The notes below the pieces were generated by a model. It ran no database searches, was not told the DNA's origin, and worked only from the letters and a program-made list of their open reading frames with translations. From Lapidilactobacillus dextrinicus DSM 20335 (lineage in GTDB: Bacteria; Bacillota; Bacilli; Lactobacillales; Lactobacillaceae), in the NCBI RefSeq assembly GCF_001436095.1, contig NZ_AYYK01000004.1, positions 310,001 to 374,000 on the forward strand: a stretch of 64,000 bases of DNA. The letters run 5' to 3'. Position numbers and translations under genes: made by a program. Of this stretch, positions 8,507 to 18,495 are shown one piece after another; position 1 is the stretch's first letter; each line of letters opens with the position of its first letter.

Positions 8507-9240
8507 TAGATCAACTCCTTATGCCAAACAAACGATAGCTTACCAGTACCAGTTACTGTTAGCTTATTCTCGCCAGTCATCAGTGTGAAGTCCGGACTAT
8601 TGTAAGTGCCAGCTTCCAGCGTGAATGTGTTGTTGTTCATAGTAATCGTAAATGGAGCAGTTGAAATCAGCTGCGGAGCAACTGAATTAGTACCAACGTT
8701 GAACAGCGTAATTGTCTTACTGCCACTGATTTCATAATCCGTATTCTGTGCGATAGCCAGTTCAAAATTGAAGTCATCCCAAATGTCATTGCCTTCTACT
8801 AATTCACTGATTCGAAATGGATAACAAGTAAACTCAACTTCTAGCTTGCCAAACATTTGAAACTCAGTCCAGTTTGGTTCTTTTTGAACTTCTCCTAAAT
8901 AATAGTAATTATTCATAACATCATCTTTAAGCTTGGTTTTATGAGTAGAATTCATCAACCAATTGACTGCCTTTGTCCACATTGTATATAGATGATCTTT
9001 ACTCATATTATTAAATTCGTGTACATAAAACACAATCTTAATTGTGCGTTCATTATATACTTGCCCACCATACAGCCCAGATAAGTCTATAACATTACTA
9101 GTAAAAGGCAGAGGTTGAACTGCTTTTTGTTTGGCCGGCATACCAATGACCTTATCCAGAACATCAAGCCCAAAATCATTAGAACGCTGACCGTCAAATT
9201 CAATGCCATATTCATACTTAGATTTTAGCGTCAATCGCAA
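8506..9240 (-). CDS. Distal tail protein (Dit)
   Basis: This 244-aa member of the siphovirus tail family (Sipho_tail) shows FDGQRSNDFGLDVLDK near the N terminus, an ERTIKIVFYV strand and a C-terminal galectin-like part. Dit hexamers connect the tail tube to the tip hub. Its start lies inside the end of the tape-measure gene (23-bp overlap) and its stop touches the Tal start. Confidence 0.9.
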   Translation of the reverse strand: MRLTLKSKYEYGIEFDGQRSNDFGLDVLDKVIGMPAKQKAVQPLPFTSNVIDLSGLYGGQVYNERTIKIVFYVHEFNNMSKDHLYTMWTKAVNWLMNSTHKTKLKDDVMNNYYYLGEVQKEPNWTEFQMFGKLEVEFTCYPFRISELVEGNDIWDDFNFELAIAQNTDYEISGSKTITLFNVGTNSVAPQLISTAPFTITMNNNTFTLEAGTYNSPDFTLMTGENKLTVTGTGKLSFVWHKELI

Positions 9241-12200
9241 GTCCCCTACCTTTCAATTGATTGCGTCGTGCCGTTTCTGTTGAACCATACTGTTCGTACG
9301 CTGATGCAAACGAAGAACCATCAACGGTGGTTCTCTTGTTTGCAATAATTTGTAACAATTCAATCACTTTTGAATCATTAAGTACATATGACTTATCGGT
9401 AGCACTGTAAGCACTACCGCTGTTAGAATCAGAAAACGATTGTGTGTTTCTACCAGATGTTGTTACTGAAAAATTAGTTTGTATTGGATCATTGACGTGT
9501 GCTAAATTAGCTGCCATTTTGGCAATTTTACCGTTTGGGTCAGCTTTAATACGTGCGTTCATTGCTTCGATTAATAATTTATCTGCACTATTACGTGCTG
9601 GATTAACTACAATTTCAGGCTCACCAGGTACTTCACCGAATATGCTTGGTTTGTCTGCCCAGCCACCATTGGCATAACCATGACCATGACCAATAACTTG
9701 TAGCATAGATGAAGCACCGTAACGATGCTTAGCATAATTCATTGCAGCAAGCATATTATCATATCCATTAAAGATATTGCCGTGACCCGGGAATTTATAA
9801 GCGTTGAATGTTGCTGAAATAGTTTGTAACAACCCTTTGGCTAGATCACCGGTAAGTGTATTGATATCAACATATCCACCTTGAACAGCTTTCTCGTTAC
9901 CGCCTGATTCTGATGAAATTTGTCTCAACCAAGCGTTGACATAATCACTTGAGGTGGGTAATCCATTAGCTTTTAAGGCAGCCTTAACTTGGCCTTTCCA
10001 GCGTTGAACGCCAGAGCCACTCGGCGCACCTTTGCCACCGCCACCGTCTCCAGTCTCTTCTTCAACTTTTTTCAAGCCTTTTTTAAACCAAGAACCAATT
10101 GGGTTAGTTAATTTACTGATAACGCCTTTAGCTAATTCACCAAAATTACCCAAGCTAGAATACATACCTGAAACAGATTTTTCAAATAATGATTCAACAC
10201 TCTTGATGGGATGTTCAATAAACTTCGTGATAGCTTCAGTCTTTTCGCCTAACCATGAACCAACATCTGATAACTTATCCTTAACAGCGCCAACGATACC
10301 ACCATCTTTATAATGTTCAACACCAGCCATTGACATAATTTGCTTAGTTTCATCGCCGTTATAAACACGCGTGCCAGGTTCAAGTGGCAAGATAGCATTC
10401 CTATCTTGAGCCATCATCAATTCGCCACTAGGCGTTTCAATAAGCTCTTTCCAGTTTTCAGTTGGAGAATCATTGACCATTGACAAATGACGTTCAACGA
10501 CGCCACCTTGTGCAAATTTAACTGGTTTTAATTTTTTGATGCCTGTTTTTTTACCAGTAAAGAACTTCCAAACGTCATTAATAGCATTAACACCGGTATT
10601 AATAACATTGATTACGCCATTAATACCGTCAGCAGCATAACCTTTAATATCTTTCCAAATGCCTTTGAAGAAGTCACTTAGACCACCCCAAATATCGTGC
10701 CACTTGGTCTTAATCTTGTCTAAGATATCCGATAAAGTGCCGTGTACCGAGTTAATGCCTTTTGATGAAGTTTTCTTAATTGAATCCCATTTATCAGAGA
10801 ACCAACTAGAAATTGCATTCCAAACGCGATGCCACAAATCAGAAATGGCATCTAAAGCGCCACTAATAACACTTTTGACTTTATTAATACCTTTTTTAGC
10901 GTGTCCTTGAATAGTCGACCACAGCTTATTAAACCAGCTAGATATAGCGTTCCAAACATCGTGCCACTTATCAGAAATAGCGTCTAAAGCGTCATGCATG
11001 ATTTTACTAACTTTATTGACACTAGTTCGAATTGTAAGAGTAAACTTTTTCCAAAACTTGTTAAACCATTCTGAAATAGCGTCCCAAGTGTCTACCCACG
11101 TATCATGAACATCATCAAACCAATCTGTAAAGAACTTAGCGATCGGCTTAAACCACTTATTTACATTCCGTTTTAGACCACTGAAAAAGTCACCAAACCA
11201 ATCAGAGATAGCATTCCAAACTTTACGCCACGCTTTTGAAACTGCATTAAACGAATTACTAAGCCAATTAGTAAAAGCGTCCCAAACGGTTGTGACTGCT
11301 TTTACTACCACTCTAAATTCATTTTGCAACGGCTTAATAATCGGCTTAACGATCATTGCGACTAAGCCAACTGGAATCATCATGGCGTAAAGTAATGTTT
11401 TACCAACATTTTTAAAGATGCCTGTCACTGCTTTAACGGCCACTTTAGCACCCTTTGTTAATTCGCCAGTAATGCCATCCCAAACACCGCTAATCTTCTT
11501 GACCATAGAGCTGAAACCAGATTTAATCTTGTCCCAAAGGTCATCAACCCAGTCTCTAAATCCCTTGTTGTTGTCGTACAATAGCTTCAAACCACCAGCG
11601 ATCGGACTAGCGATTAAAAGTGCAAGGCCTTTCCAATTCTTACCAATCCAATCAACAGCTGCGCCTAAGCTATCAACGATTGCATCTTTGATCTTATTGA
11701 ATTGCTTAGAGATATTCTTTTCCCAGTCGGCTTGACCGGTAAATACATCAGTAATGCCTTTCCATAGATCTTTTGCTTGTTTAACGACATCGCCAAACCA
11801 TTCGCCAACGCCTTTAGCTAAGTCTTTAGCTTTATCAACTAAATCATTAACGAACTCACGGAATTTAGCGTTGTGCTTGTACAATTCATAGAATGCAGTA
11901 CCAAGCGCTGCAATCGCTAAAACAATAGCAATAATCGGGTTAGCAGCTAACAAAGCCATAGCTTTACTAAAAGCACCACTAACGTTAGTGATCATACTTG
12001 GAACTTGCTTAGCAACATCAATTACAGTTGTTACGCCTTTTTTGATTGTCAATGCAGTTACTAAACCAGCAATCGCCGCACCTACTGCTTTGATTGCATC
12101 TTTATGTTTAGCAATACTTTCAAGCGCATCAGCAATTTTGTTAGTCGGTTTGACTGATTCTAGTGCCTTGTCATTCATTTGGTGGAATGCATCGGCAATT

Positions 12201-13561
12201 GCTCCGACAATATCGCCAAATGTTTCAAAGACGCCTTGAGCCATAATGCCAGCAATCTTGCCGAGTGGCTCTAGTATTTCTGTTGTCTTCTTGAAAAAGA
12301 TATTTAAATCAGCAGCGACTGCATTAATCCATTGAAAAGACTGTGATAAATCAAATTTGCCTTTTGCTTTATCTGCACTATCACCAGATTCTTTAAACGC
12401 ACTAGCAATACCTTTAATCGGCTTAACGATAGTATTCCAAACACCAGCGGTTAATATGCCTAATAATCCACCTAAAGCACCAGTTAATGGATGAATACTC
12501 TCTTTGAAGTTATCAAACCACTCACTGATATTTTTAAGCTTCTTACTCAAATTATCAGTGCTAATACCGGAAACATTAGCTTCAAAACTAGACTTAAACC
12601 ACTTGAATACATCGCCAACTGTGCCAAAAGCGCTGCTAGTAATCGATGAAACAGCGTTAAAAGTATCGCTAATAATGCCTTTGTTTTTCTGAATTGAATC
12701 AACAGCTTTAGAAACAACGTCTGTTGCACCATTAATCATTCCAGTTAAGTTGCTCTTGCCGAATGAATCGATAATATCTTGAATAGCGCCAACTGCAGTT
12801 GCCTGTAAGTTACCAATCGCACCTTCAAATGTATCAGTGGACTTAGCGGCTTCAACCGCACCTTTGTTCATACCTAACTGCGTAACAGCTTTGTTGAACT
12901 CGTCTGCTGTAATTTGCCCTTCAGACATGGCATCACGGAAATTGCCAGTATAAGCGCCGTTCTTCTTCAATGCTTCTTGCAATACGCCAGAAGCACCAGG
13001 AATAGCATCGGCTAATTGATTCCAGTTTTCAGTCGTTAGTTTGCCAGCACCAGCGGTTTGGGTCATTACCATTGCAACGGACTTGAATGTGTCCGCATTA
13101 CCGCCAGCTTGAGCGTTCAAGTTACCAGCAGCTTGAGTTAGCTCGGTATAGTTCTTAATGCCGTTAGCAGCTAATTGCGCTGTCGTATTAGATACATCAG
13201 ACAAGTCATAAACAGTATCGTCAGCATATTTACGAACAGCTTTAGCAGCGGTATTAATTTCATCTTCACCAAAGCCACCAAGTTTCATTGTTGACCTGAA
13301 CTTATCCATTGAATCAGAAGCATCTATTGCTTCGCTTCCTAAATCCTTAACTGCTGAACCAGCAGCAGTTACTGCATTGGTCAGCATTCCGCCAAGGAAC
13401 GTACCAGTAAATACATCCTTCAAGTGTGAGAACTTGCCACCGGTATTTTCTGCGCCATCGCCGACATCATTGATACTTTCTCTAACAGCATCAGCATCAG
13501 ATTTAACTTTATCTGTACCGTTCAAGATCATATCAATATTAATTGTGCCATCTGCTGCCAT
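9218..13561 (-). CDS. Tape measure protein with lytic transglycosylase domain
   Basis: At 1447 aa this is the longest protein in the window and it sets tail length. The N-terminal part has the TMP signature of phage tails (DSMDKFRSTMKLGGF, EGQITADEFNKA). Hydrophobic stretches lie at about 490-560. A Trp-rich repetitive region follows at about 730-1000, with several copies of W..VWNAISSWF. An SLT-type transglycosylase domain lies at about 1183-1270 (QISSESGGNEKA, ATFNAYKFPGHG). The SLT domain implies a role in wall penetration. Confidence 0.95.
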   Translation of the reverse strand: MAADGTINIDMILNGTDKVKSDADAVRESINDVGDGAENTGGKFSHLKDVFTGTFLGGMLTNAVTAAGSAVKDLGSEAIDASDSMDKFRSTMKLGGFGEDEINTAAKAVRKYADDTVYDLSDVSNTTAQLAANGIKNYTELTQAAGNLNAQAGGNADTFKSVAMVMTQTAGAGKLTTENWNQLADAIPGASGVLQEALKKNGAYTGNFRDAMSEGQITADEFNKAVTQLGMNKGAVEAAKSTDTFEGAIGNLQATAVGAIQDIIDSFGKSNLTGMINGATDVVSKAVDSIQKNKGIISDTFNAVSSITSSAFGTVGDVFKWFKSSFEANVSGISTDNLSKKLKNISEWFDNFKESIHPLTGALGGLLGILTAGVWNTIVKPIKGIASAFKESGDSADKAKGKFDLSQSFQWINAVAADLNIFFKKTTEILEPLGKIAGIMAQGVFETFGDIVGAIADAFHQMNDKALESVKPTNKIADALESIAKHKDAIKAVGAAIAGLVTALTIKKGVTTVIDVAKQVPSMITNVSGAFSKAMALLAANPIIAIVLAIAALGTAFYELYKHNAKFREFVNDLVDKAKDLAKGVGEWFGDVVKQAKDLWKGITDVFTGQADWEKNISKQFNKIKDAIVDSLGAAVDWIGKNWKGLALLIASPIAGGLKLLYDNNKGFRDWVDDLWDKIKSGFSSMVKKISGVWDGITGELTKGAKVAVKAVTGIFKNVGKTLLYAMMIPVGLVAMIVKPIIKPLQNEFRVVVKAVTTVWDAFTNWLSNSFNAVSKAWRKVWNAISDWFGDFFSGLKRNVNKWFKPIAKFFTDWFDDVHDTWVDTWDAISEWFNKFWKKFTLTIRTSVNKVSKIMHDALDAISDKWHDVWNAISSWFNKLWSTIQGHAKKGINKVKSVISGALDAISDLWHRVWNAISSWFSDKWDSIKKTSSKGINSVHGTLSDILDKIKTKWHDIWGGLSDFFKGIWKDIKGYAADGINGVINVINTGVNAINDVWKFFTGKKTGIKKLKPVKFAQGGVVERHLSMVNDSPTENWKELIETPSGELMMAQDRNAILPLEPGTRVYNGDETKQIMSMAGVEHYKDGGIVGAVKDKLSDVGSWLGEKTEAITKFIEHPIKSVESLFEKSVSGMYSSLGNFGELAKGVISKLTNPIGSWFKKGLKKVEEETGDGGGGKGAPSGSGVQRWKGQVKAALKANGLPTSSDYVNAWLRQISSESGGNEKAVQGGYVDINTLTGDLAKGLLQTISATFNAYKFPGHGNIFNGYDNMLAAMNYAKHRYGASSMLQVIGHGHGYANGGWADKPSIFGEVPGEPEIVVNPARNSADKLLIEAMNARIKADPNGKIAKMAANLAHVNDPIQTNFSVTTSGRNTQSFSDSNSGSAYSATDKSYVLNDSKVIELLQIIANKRTTVDGSSFASAYEQYGSTETARRNQLKGRGLAIDAKI

Positions 13562-14206
13562 CTATTTACCTCCTTTCTCTTGTTTTTGAGCCTCCTTAGC
13601 TTGAAGTAACAAACCGTTGAAAATATCGGTCATCTGATCATTTAGCTTATTGACGTTCTGCCCCTCTAACGCGTAATAAGCTTGAGCTTCTGCCATTGCT
13701 GTTTGCTGTTCACCTTCGTAATCAGTCAAATTAGCTTGCCGAATTCGCATAATATGCTTGAAGTCTGTCTTATCGGATAAACCCGAAAATAGCGCTCGGA
13801 ACTTATCCCATTGCAGAATGCCTTGCTGATCAACAAGATCAATTTGGTAATCCATCATAAATGATGAGTAGATAGCACCAGCGTCTTGAGAATATGAGAA
13901 GTATTTTTCTGGTTCAGATTGGTGTTCTGTACCGCTAGCACTGTCGTTATAGTTCCCATAAGCGGTTGTTTGAATGTAATTGGCAATATCTTCAACTGCT
14001 TTGATCATCGAATCAATTGATACATCTAGTTCTTTGCCAAAAAACATTTGAAAACCTGTCACTAATTTTTCAGCATCACTTATGTTTTCTTCTTCAACAA
14101 GTGAGTACCAACGAAGAACATTGTCATAACTCATATCAAAGTGATATATCTCGCCGGTTTCTTCATCAAGCCAAGTATCATCAATCGGTTGTGTGAGGCT
14201 TAACAT
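13562..14206 (-). CDS. Tail assembly chaperone, bacteriophage Gp15 family
   Basis: This 214-aa protein matches the Gp15 family by its opening (DDTWLDEETGEIYHFDMSYDNVLRWY) and its internal FSYSQDAGAIYSSFMMDY motif. It lies between the first chaperone gene and the tape measure gene, where the second chaperone of the pair normally sits. It has its own start 6 bp after the preceding stop, so no frameshift is needed here, unlike prophage 2. Confidence 0.85.
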   Translation of the reverse strand: MLSLTQPIDDTWLDEETGEIYHFDMSYDNVLRWYSLVEEENISDAEKLVTGFQMFFGKELDVSIDSMIKAVEDIANYIQTTAYGNYNDSASGTEHQSEPEKYFSYSQDAGAIYSSFMMDYQIDLVDQQGILQWDKFRALFSGLSDKTDFKHIMRIRQANLTDYEGEQQTAMAEAQAYYALEGQNVNKLNDQMTDIFNGLLLQAKEAQKQEKGGK

Positions 14207-14212
14207 CGCTCA

Positions 14213-14677
14213 TTACTTCCGATGCTTTTTGCTGAACTTAGCGGTATTACTGTTCTTAACTGGATACTTCTTTTGCTTAGCAATAGCTGATTCATTGACG
14301 ATGTCTTGGCTGTATTGATTGATAATTCCTAGAACTGCCACCAATGCAGATGTTGATTCGTTGTAATGCTCATAAATCCATTTAGCATCATCAGCAGAGA
14401 ACAACTTGGTAAAGAACCCCATCACGATGCCATTAACTTTGCTAATTTGTTCTTCAACAAACTTAATTTGTTCAGTTACCGGCGCATTGTTAAGTTCTTT
14501 TTGCTTTTCTTCAGGCGTCTTTTCAATTTGGTTCATCAAGTCTGTAACGCGTAATTGGACTTCAGTAATCTCAGTTACTAATTTGTCATTGAAATGAGCA
14601 GTGAACTTTCGCCCACCAATTTCAAAATCACGCTGCATGTTCAACATTTCGTCAATATTTACAACATTAATTGCCAT
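14213..14677 (-). CDS. Tail assembly chaperone, first component
   Basis: This 154-aa, mostly helical protein has a basic C terminus and lies between the major tail protein and Gp15. This is the place of the G-type tail assembly chaperone that coats the tape measure before tail polymerisation. I assign it from position, size and helical composition rather than from a distinctive motif. Confidence 0.75.
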   Translation of the reverse strand: MAINVVNIDEMLNMQRDFEIGGRKFTAHFNDKLVTEITEVQLRVTDLMNQIEKTPEEKQKELNNAPVTEQIKFVEEQISKVNGIVMGFFTKLFSADDAKWIYEHYNESTSALVAVLGIINQYSQDIVNESAIAKQKKYPVKNSNTAKFSKKHRK

Positions 14678-14710
14678 TTAAAGCACCTCGTTTTTGATTT
14701 TTGATAAAAA

Positions 14711-14743
14711 TAAAAAAGGAAAGAATGATTATTCACTCTTTCC
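14711..14743 (-). terminator. Intrinsic terminator after the major tail protein gene
   Basis: The minus strand has a perfect 7-bp stem (14737-14743 with 14718-14724), a short inner helix and a run of six T. A terminator after the major tail gene would raise tail-tube expression relative to the genes downstream. Confidence 0.8.
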
Positions 14744-14754
14744 AATCTGTTTAA

Positions 14755-15372
14755 TTACTTAGATTTAGCTGATAACTTTGCGCCTGTTTGAGTAGCACCG
14801 CCGTCACCTGTATCAGGTGCTGGCCGACCACTTGGCAAGATCATAGCGTCATTTTCATCACCGCTACCTGACTTTTCACCATTTAAGCCATCGCCTAAAT
14901 CGTTGTTAGTACCGTCTGAAGATAATACTGGAGCACCATTAACTGACATCGTGAAACTGAATGTTTGCTTAGCATTCGAATTACCATTGAACGGAATGAT
15001 AGCACTCAATGTGACATTTGCTGTCATGACATCGCCATATTGACCAGTCCAACGCGCCAAGGTCTTAACACTATCACCTGCTGCAAAGAAACGATCTGCC
15101 ACATAGTCTTGTGCCGGATCATTAAGAACACGAACACCAGAAATAGCAAAACTTGCACGCTTAGACGTGATGTCAGTTGAACCAAAGCCTTTATCTGCAT
15201 AATAGCTGCTTGTTTCAGATGTTTCGTTTGAAGCTGGTGTGATTTGAGTAATGCCTTCAGCAAGTAAAGCCCATTTAGCATTCTTGACATCTTCACTTTC
15301 AGCTTTTGGGTCTTGACCACTGTTAAGGTCAATTTCTAGTTTGTTAATCCAGTTTTCAGGATATTTAGCCAT
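14755..15372 (-). CDS. Major tail (tube) protein
   Basis: This 205-aa protein starts MAKYPENWINKLEIDLN and has a beta-rich core (FAISGVRVLNDPAQDYV, NVTLSAIIPFNG) typical of siphovirus tube subunits. The last ~50 residues are Gly/Asp/Ser-rich and probably flexible. It follows the tail terminator gene and precedes both chaperone genes, as expected. A terminator directly downstream fits high expression. Confidence 0.83.
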   Translation of the reverse strand: MAKYPENWINKLEIDLNSGQDPKAESEDVKNAKWALLAEGITQITPASNETSETSSYYADKGFGSTDITSKRASFAISGVRVLNDPAQDYVADRFFAAGDSVKTLARWTGQYGDVMTANVTLSAIIPFNGNSNAKQTFSFTMSVNGAPVLSSDGTNNDLGDGLNGEKSGSGDENDAMILPSGRPAPDTGDGGATQTGAKLSAKSK

Positions 15373-15374
15373 TT

Positions 15375-15773
15375 TTACACTCTCCTAATTTTTGTGTCTA
15401 TATCAATTTCAAAATCAAGCAAATAAGTAAAATAACCTCGCTCATCAGCAACCGAGACATTCGGCAAACCGTTGAGTTCAAGGCTATTAAATGTGAACGA
15501 GCCATCTTGGCTCTCTAATTCATTCAAGCTATCGAGAAATGTGCTGATTTGCCACATCGTGCTGTCTGCAAGTTGTTGATCAGCCGTTCTAATACCAACC
15601 GAGTAAGGCAATACCTTGTTGCTGTTTCCAGCAAAATCTTCACTAACAACATGACCACCGGGATTAGCAAATACTTTCAAAGAATCATCAGCGTTCAAGA
15701 AGCCAACTTTACATTTCATTGGTAAATCATCGATAGAATTGATAACGTCACATAATCGTTCTGTTGCGTCCAT
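15375..15773 (-). CDS. Tail terminator / Minor_capsid_3 family protein
   Basis: This 132-aa protein is consistent with the minor capsid 3 family of Lactobacillus phages, the likely tail terminator that caps the tail at the head-tail joint. Features are ERLCDVINSIDDLP near the start and a C-terminal YLLDFEIDIDT strand. It is coupled to the upstream gene by a 1-bp overlap and is followed by the tube gene. Confidence 0.82.
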   Translation of the reverse strand: MDATERLCDVINSIDDLPMKCKVGFLNADDSLKVFANPGGHVVSEDFAGNSNKVLPYSVGIRTADQQLADSTMWQISTFLDSLNELESQDGSFTFNSLELNGLPNVSVADERGYFTYLLDFEIDIDTKIRRV

Positions 15774-16117
15774 TACAAGTTAGCCCCCTTATTGAAAGCA
15801 CTAATCCAATCTTTGATGTATATTCCTTTAGCTTTTAAATCCCAACGCCTTGTTGTACCAGATGTCGAATAATGTTTGATCTGGCTACCATTAACTACAC
15901 CGTAAAATTGTGGTTTGGCATATGGTGCGGTGTAACGGATTGATTCGTTGCCTTTATCAACATAAGAATCATTTCTCAAATTGCCTTGTCTTTTAGGAAC
16001 ATAACGTTCCATATCTGAGTGAGCTTGGTTCATGAACGCATAACGTCCACGCTTGATGTTCGTTGAATTAAGCTTCTTCTCTACACCGTTAAGGTCAATT
16101 GATACTTTTACACCCAT
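15773..16117 (-). CDS. Minor_capsid_2 family head-tail connection protein
   Basis: This 114-aa protein has the family pattern: a short beta start (VKVSIDLNGVEKKL), MERYVPKRQGNLR in the middle and IRYTAPYA.. near the centre. The same pattern is seen in HK97 gp10-type tail completion proteins. It is the middle gene of the Minor_capsid_1-2-3 cluster, which joins the head to the tail. Confidence 0.85.
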   Translation of the reverse strand: MGVKVSIDLNGVEKKLNSTNIKRGRYAFMNQAHSDMERYVPKRQGNLRNDSYVDKGNESIRYTAPYAKPQFYGVVNGSQIKHYSTSGTTRRWDLKAKGIYIKDWISAFNKGANL

Positions 16118-16468
16118 TTACAGTGCCTCCAATTCATACGACCACAACTCATTACTGTAAGGATTGCGATTATCTACAATCTTCGTGATTGTGTAACGCT
16201 TATCCTCAAATATCAGCACTGAACCGACCTTATCTCGGTCTAGCTTAGGAATAGGTGTCGTAATTCCGGCATATAAAAAGACAACCGCATTAGCTACGAT
16301 TGCCCGATTATTATTGTCGCCAGAATAGATTGTCTGTGGCTGAACTACACACTTCTCAACGTCATAGGGTTTAGTGATTGGCTTATCCCAATTATCGGTC
16401 TCACCTGTTACTAGTTCGATATGGACTGACTGATTACATAACTTTGGATCAACTTGCGGTAATCTCAT
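16118..16468 (-). CDS. Minor_capsid_1 family head closure protein
   Basis: This 116-aa protein starts with RLPQVDPKLCNQSVHIEL and has GSVLIFEDKRYTITKIVDN, the small beta-barrel pattern of head closure (stopper) proteins that seal the portal after packaging. The stop/start junction with the next gene is tight (1 nt) and its start overlaps the adaptor gene by 4 bp. Confidence 0.85.
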   Translation of the reverse strand: MRLPQVDPKLCNQSVHIELVTGETDNWDKPITKPYDVEKCVVQPQTIYSGDNNNRAIVANAVVFLYAGITTPIPKLDRDKVGSVLIFEDKRYTITKIVDNRNPYSNELWSYELEAL

Positions 16469-16899
16469 CGATAATTCACCGCCCGAACCATAAAGCCTGC
16501 GCCAATTAACATTTCAGCAACCAACGATGACAAACCAGATGTTCCGTACATTGTGCCACTGTTACCAGCACTCTTTTGAATTGTTGTTCGGCCAATAGCA
16601 ACTGATGAGATGTTATTGCTATCAATCAGCTCTTGACTACCAGTTACGCCGTTATCAACGAAGTATTCGCATTGAATTGCGAGTGCTTTTTTAAACGTTG
16701 CCGCCCGAATATGCTCCCACTTATCAGATGATGCATAGTCTTCATCAAGATTATTAGTTTGCCAATCTGGGTTATAAAAGTAGTCAGTGGCTAAATCAAG
16801 CAACAATTCTGTGCTCGGATAAACAGCTTCAAACGTTGCTTTATCATCAATCTTTGTGAAGCCAAGTGACTGGTAATCATCAAACGTTAGATAAGCCAT
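16465..16899 (-). CDS. Head-tail adaptor protein
   Basis: This 144-aa protein starts at ATG 16899, spaced well from an AGAGGTG site; the GTG three bases earlier is less likely. The helical N-terminal half (FDDYQSLGF, PSTELLLDLATDYFYN) and RAATFKKALAIQCEYF are typical of gp6-type connector adaptors. It follows the major capsid gene, where the adaptor is expected. Confidence 0.82.
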   Translation of the reverse strand: MAYLTFDDYQSLGFTKIDDKATFEAVYPSTELLLDLATDYFYNPDWQTNNLDEDYASSDKWEHIRAATFKKALAIQCEYFVDNGVTGSQELIDSNNISSVAIGRTTIQKSAGNSGTMYGTSGLSSLVAEMLIGAGFMVRAVNYR

Positions 16900-16911
16900 C
16901 ACTGATCACCT

Positions 16912-17814
16912 CTATTTCTTTGCTGACGTAGTCGCTGCTTTAGCTGCTTCTGGAGCTGACGCTGGAGTTGCGCCAATATAGATTGCCTTTTTAGCATTGT
17001 CGAATACAAATGCATCGTAATAATCCAAGCCTTTAATTGTGTCACGATAGCCTGAACGATCTTGATCTGCTGAAATTGTATCAACTGAACCATACTTAAC
17101 AACCGGTGCAACCGCTGATAAAGGTGTAATGATAAAGTTCATTGTATCTGTGATTTCAGTACCGTTGAAACGATCCTTGGCAACTTTAAGGATTGGCACA
17201 CCACCATCGATTTGAGCAACAGTACGATTAATGCCGTTAATTGCTTGTTGATTAGTCGTGAACGTCTTAGAAACGCCTTTAGCGTTCTTTAACATACGAT
17301 AATACGCTGCGGAAACAAACATCACATAACCGCCCGGAATTTCGTTGTCAGTCATATATTCTTCGGCAGCATCATATGAATCCAAAACATTATCAGTTGT
17401 GATAGTATCTGTTACCTTTTTGCCCGAATTATCATACATTACTTGAACAGCCACTTTATCACGATGTGGTACTGTGATTAAACGTCGATGTTCACGGACA
17501 ATATTTTCAATTGTTAAAGCTGCGTTTTCTGATTGATCTAAGCGGTCAACGTCATAACCAAACCAATCTTCGTGGGTTAATTTGAACGTTTCTTTTTCAA
17601 TGTCAATATTTGAGCGTGCATTATCTTGGTTACGTTTGTATTGTGTGGCGTCCATAAATCCGCCCATTTTGTTGATTCGAACTTCGTTTGCACCAACGAA
17701 ATCAGCTGCTGTGATACTGTTTGCACCTTGTTGTAAAACATCCCACACTTGTGAATCAGCACGGAACTCAGTGTCTAAAGTTGCTAAATCTTTGCTATCT
17801 AAAACTAATGTCAT
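16912..17814 (-). CDS. Major capsid protein
   Basis: This 300-aa protein immediately follows the scaffold gene. Features are the N-terminal [29 protein letters not shown], a typical P-domain helix and the C-terminal [15 protein letters not shown]. The fold is expected to be HK97-like. It ends with an Ala/Thr/Lys-rich tail. The prophage 2 capsid (59337-60200) is not recognisably similar. Confidence 0.9.
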   Translation of the reverse strand: MTLVLDSKDLATLDTEFRADSQVWDVLQQGANSITAADFVGANEVRINKMGGFMDATQYKRNQDNARSNIDIEKETFKLTHEDWFGYDVDRLDQSENAALTIENIVREHRRLITVPHRDKVAVQVMYDNSGKKVTDTITTDNVLDSYDAAEEYMTDNEIPGGYVMFVSAAYYRMLKNAKGVSKTFTTNQQAINGINRTVAQIDGGVPILKVAKDRFNGTEITDTMNFIITPLSAVAPVVKYGSVDTISADQDRSGYRDTIKGLDYYDAFVFDNAKKAIYIGATPASAPEAAKAATTSAKK

Positions 17815-17825
17815 TTTGTTTCCTC

Positions 17826-18398
17826 CTATTTATCAGCGGACATTCGCTCCGCAATCTTTTGAGTTAAACTCTCTTCCGAACTTGCTCCAGTACCAGGATT
17901 GCCTAATGGTGTGATTTGAATATGATTGCTAGACGGTTCAGCTTTTTGTTCAAACAAGAAGTCGTTATCTTTCTTGACTGATTCAAGCTGTTCATCAAGA
18001 CCTGTCAGATTGCCGTCTTTGTCTAATTGAATAGTTTCAGAGTCTAACAAAGCCTTAACTGCCTTAACATTCTTAGCACCAGCTTTGGTTAGTGCCATAT
18101 CAGTCTGATAATCGATTTTTGTCTTAGCTAAGTCAGATTGATATTGTTCAGCATCTTCTTTGTTCTTAGACTGTAACTGTTCAATTTGGGCTTTAAGATC
18201 TTCATCGCCTTTATGATCTTTTTTGATCGTATCAAGCTGGCCACTGACAGTATCAAGTTGCGTCTGCAAACCATCTCGCTCGCCCTCTAGGTTATTGACT
18301 TTTTCTTTTAAGCCGTTGACATCACTGCCATGCATTGCCATCACACTACCAAGCTGTTCATCGGTTAACCCTAATTCTTTTAATTCTTCTCGTTTCAT
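17826..18398 (-). CDS. Capsid scaffold protein, phage GP20 family
   Basis: This 190-aa protein has the family opening [17 protein letters not shown], a long coiled coil (about 30-95), the central [21 protein letters not shown] helix-turn-helix-like stretch and a disordered acidic tail. It directs procapsid assembly and lies just upstream of the capsid gene. It should be needed in large amounts. Confidence 0.92.
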   Translation of the reverse strand: MKREELKELGLTDEQLGSVMAMHGSDVNGLKEKVNNLEGERDGLQTQLDTVSGQLDTIKKDHKGDEDLKAQIEQLQSKNKEDAEQYQSDLAKTKIDYQTDMALTKAGAKNVKAVKALLDSETIQLDKDGNLTGLDEQLESVKKDNDFLFEQKAEPSSNHIQITPLGNPGTGASSEESLTQKIAERMSADK

Positions 18399-18421
18399 GT
18401 ACTACACTCCCTAACATTTTT

Positions 18422-18441
18422 TTACGTGGAACGACCACGAT
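18422..18441 (-). promoter_or_regulatory. GC hairpin ahead of the scaffold gene
   Basis: The stem CGTGG/CCACG with a 5-nt loop lies about 25 nt upstream of the scaffold start and has no T run on the coding strand. Prophage 2 has an analogous hairpin (AGCGG/CCGCT, about 60799-60814) at the same place. It may be an mRNA processing or stability element for the scaffold-capsid transcript. Confidence 0.4.
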
Positions 18442-18495
18442 TTGGGTATAAAAAATAGACAGTTTAACGACTTATCTAGGTCGAAACTATTGATT

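Noticed and set aside
9444-12732. Several plus-strand reading frames of 60-105 codons opposite the tape measure gene
   Set aside because: They lack ribosome binding sites, have no domain features and mirror the codon structure of the tape measure gene.
14213-14260. Possible -1 frameshift (C AAA AAG) linking the two tail chaperone genes of prophage 1
   Set aside because: The -1 frame meets a stop within about ten codons and the second gene has its own start, so a fusion is unlikely.
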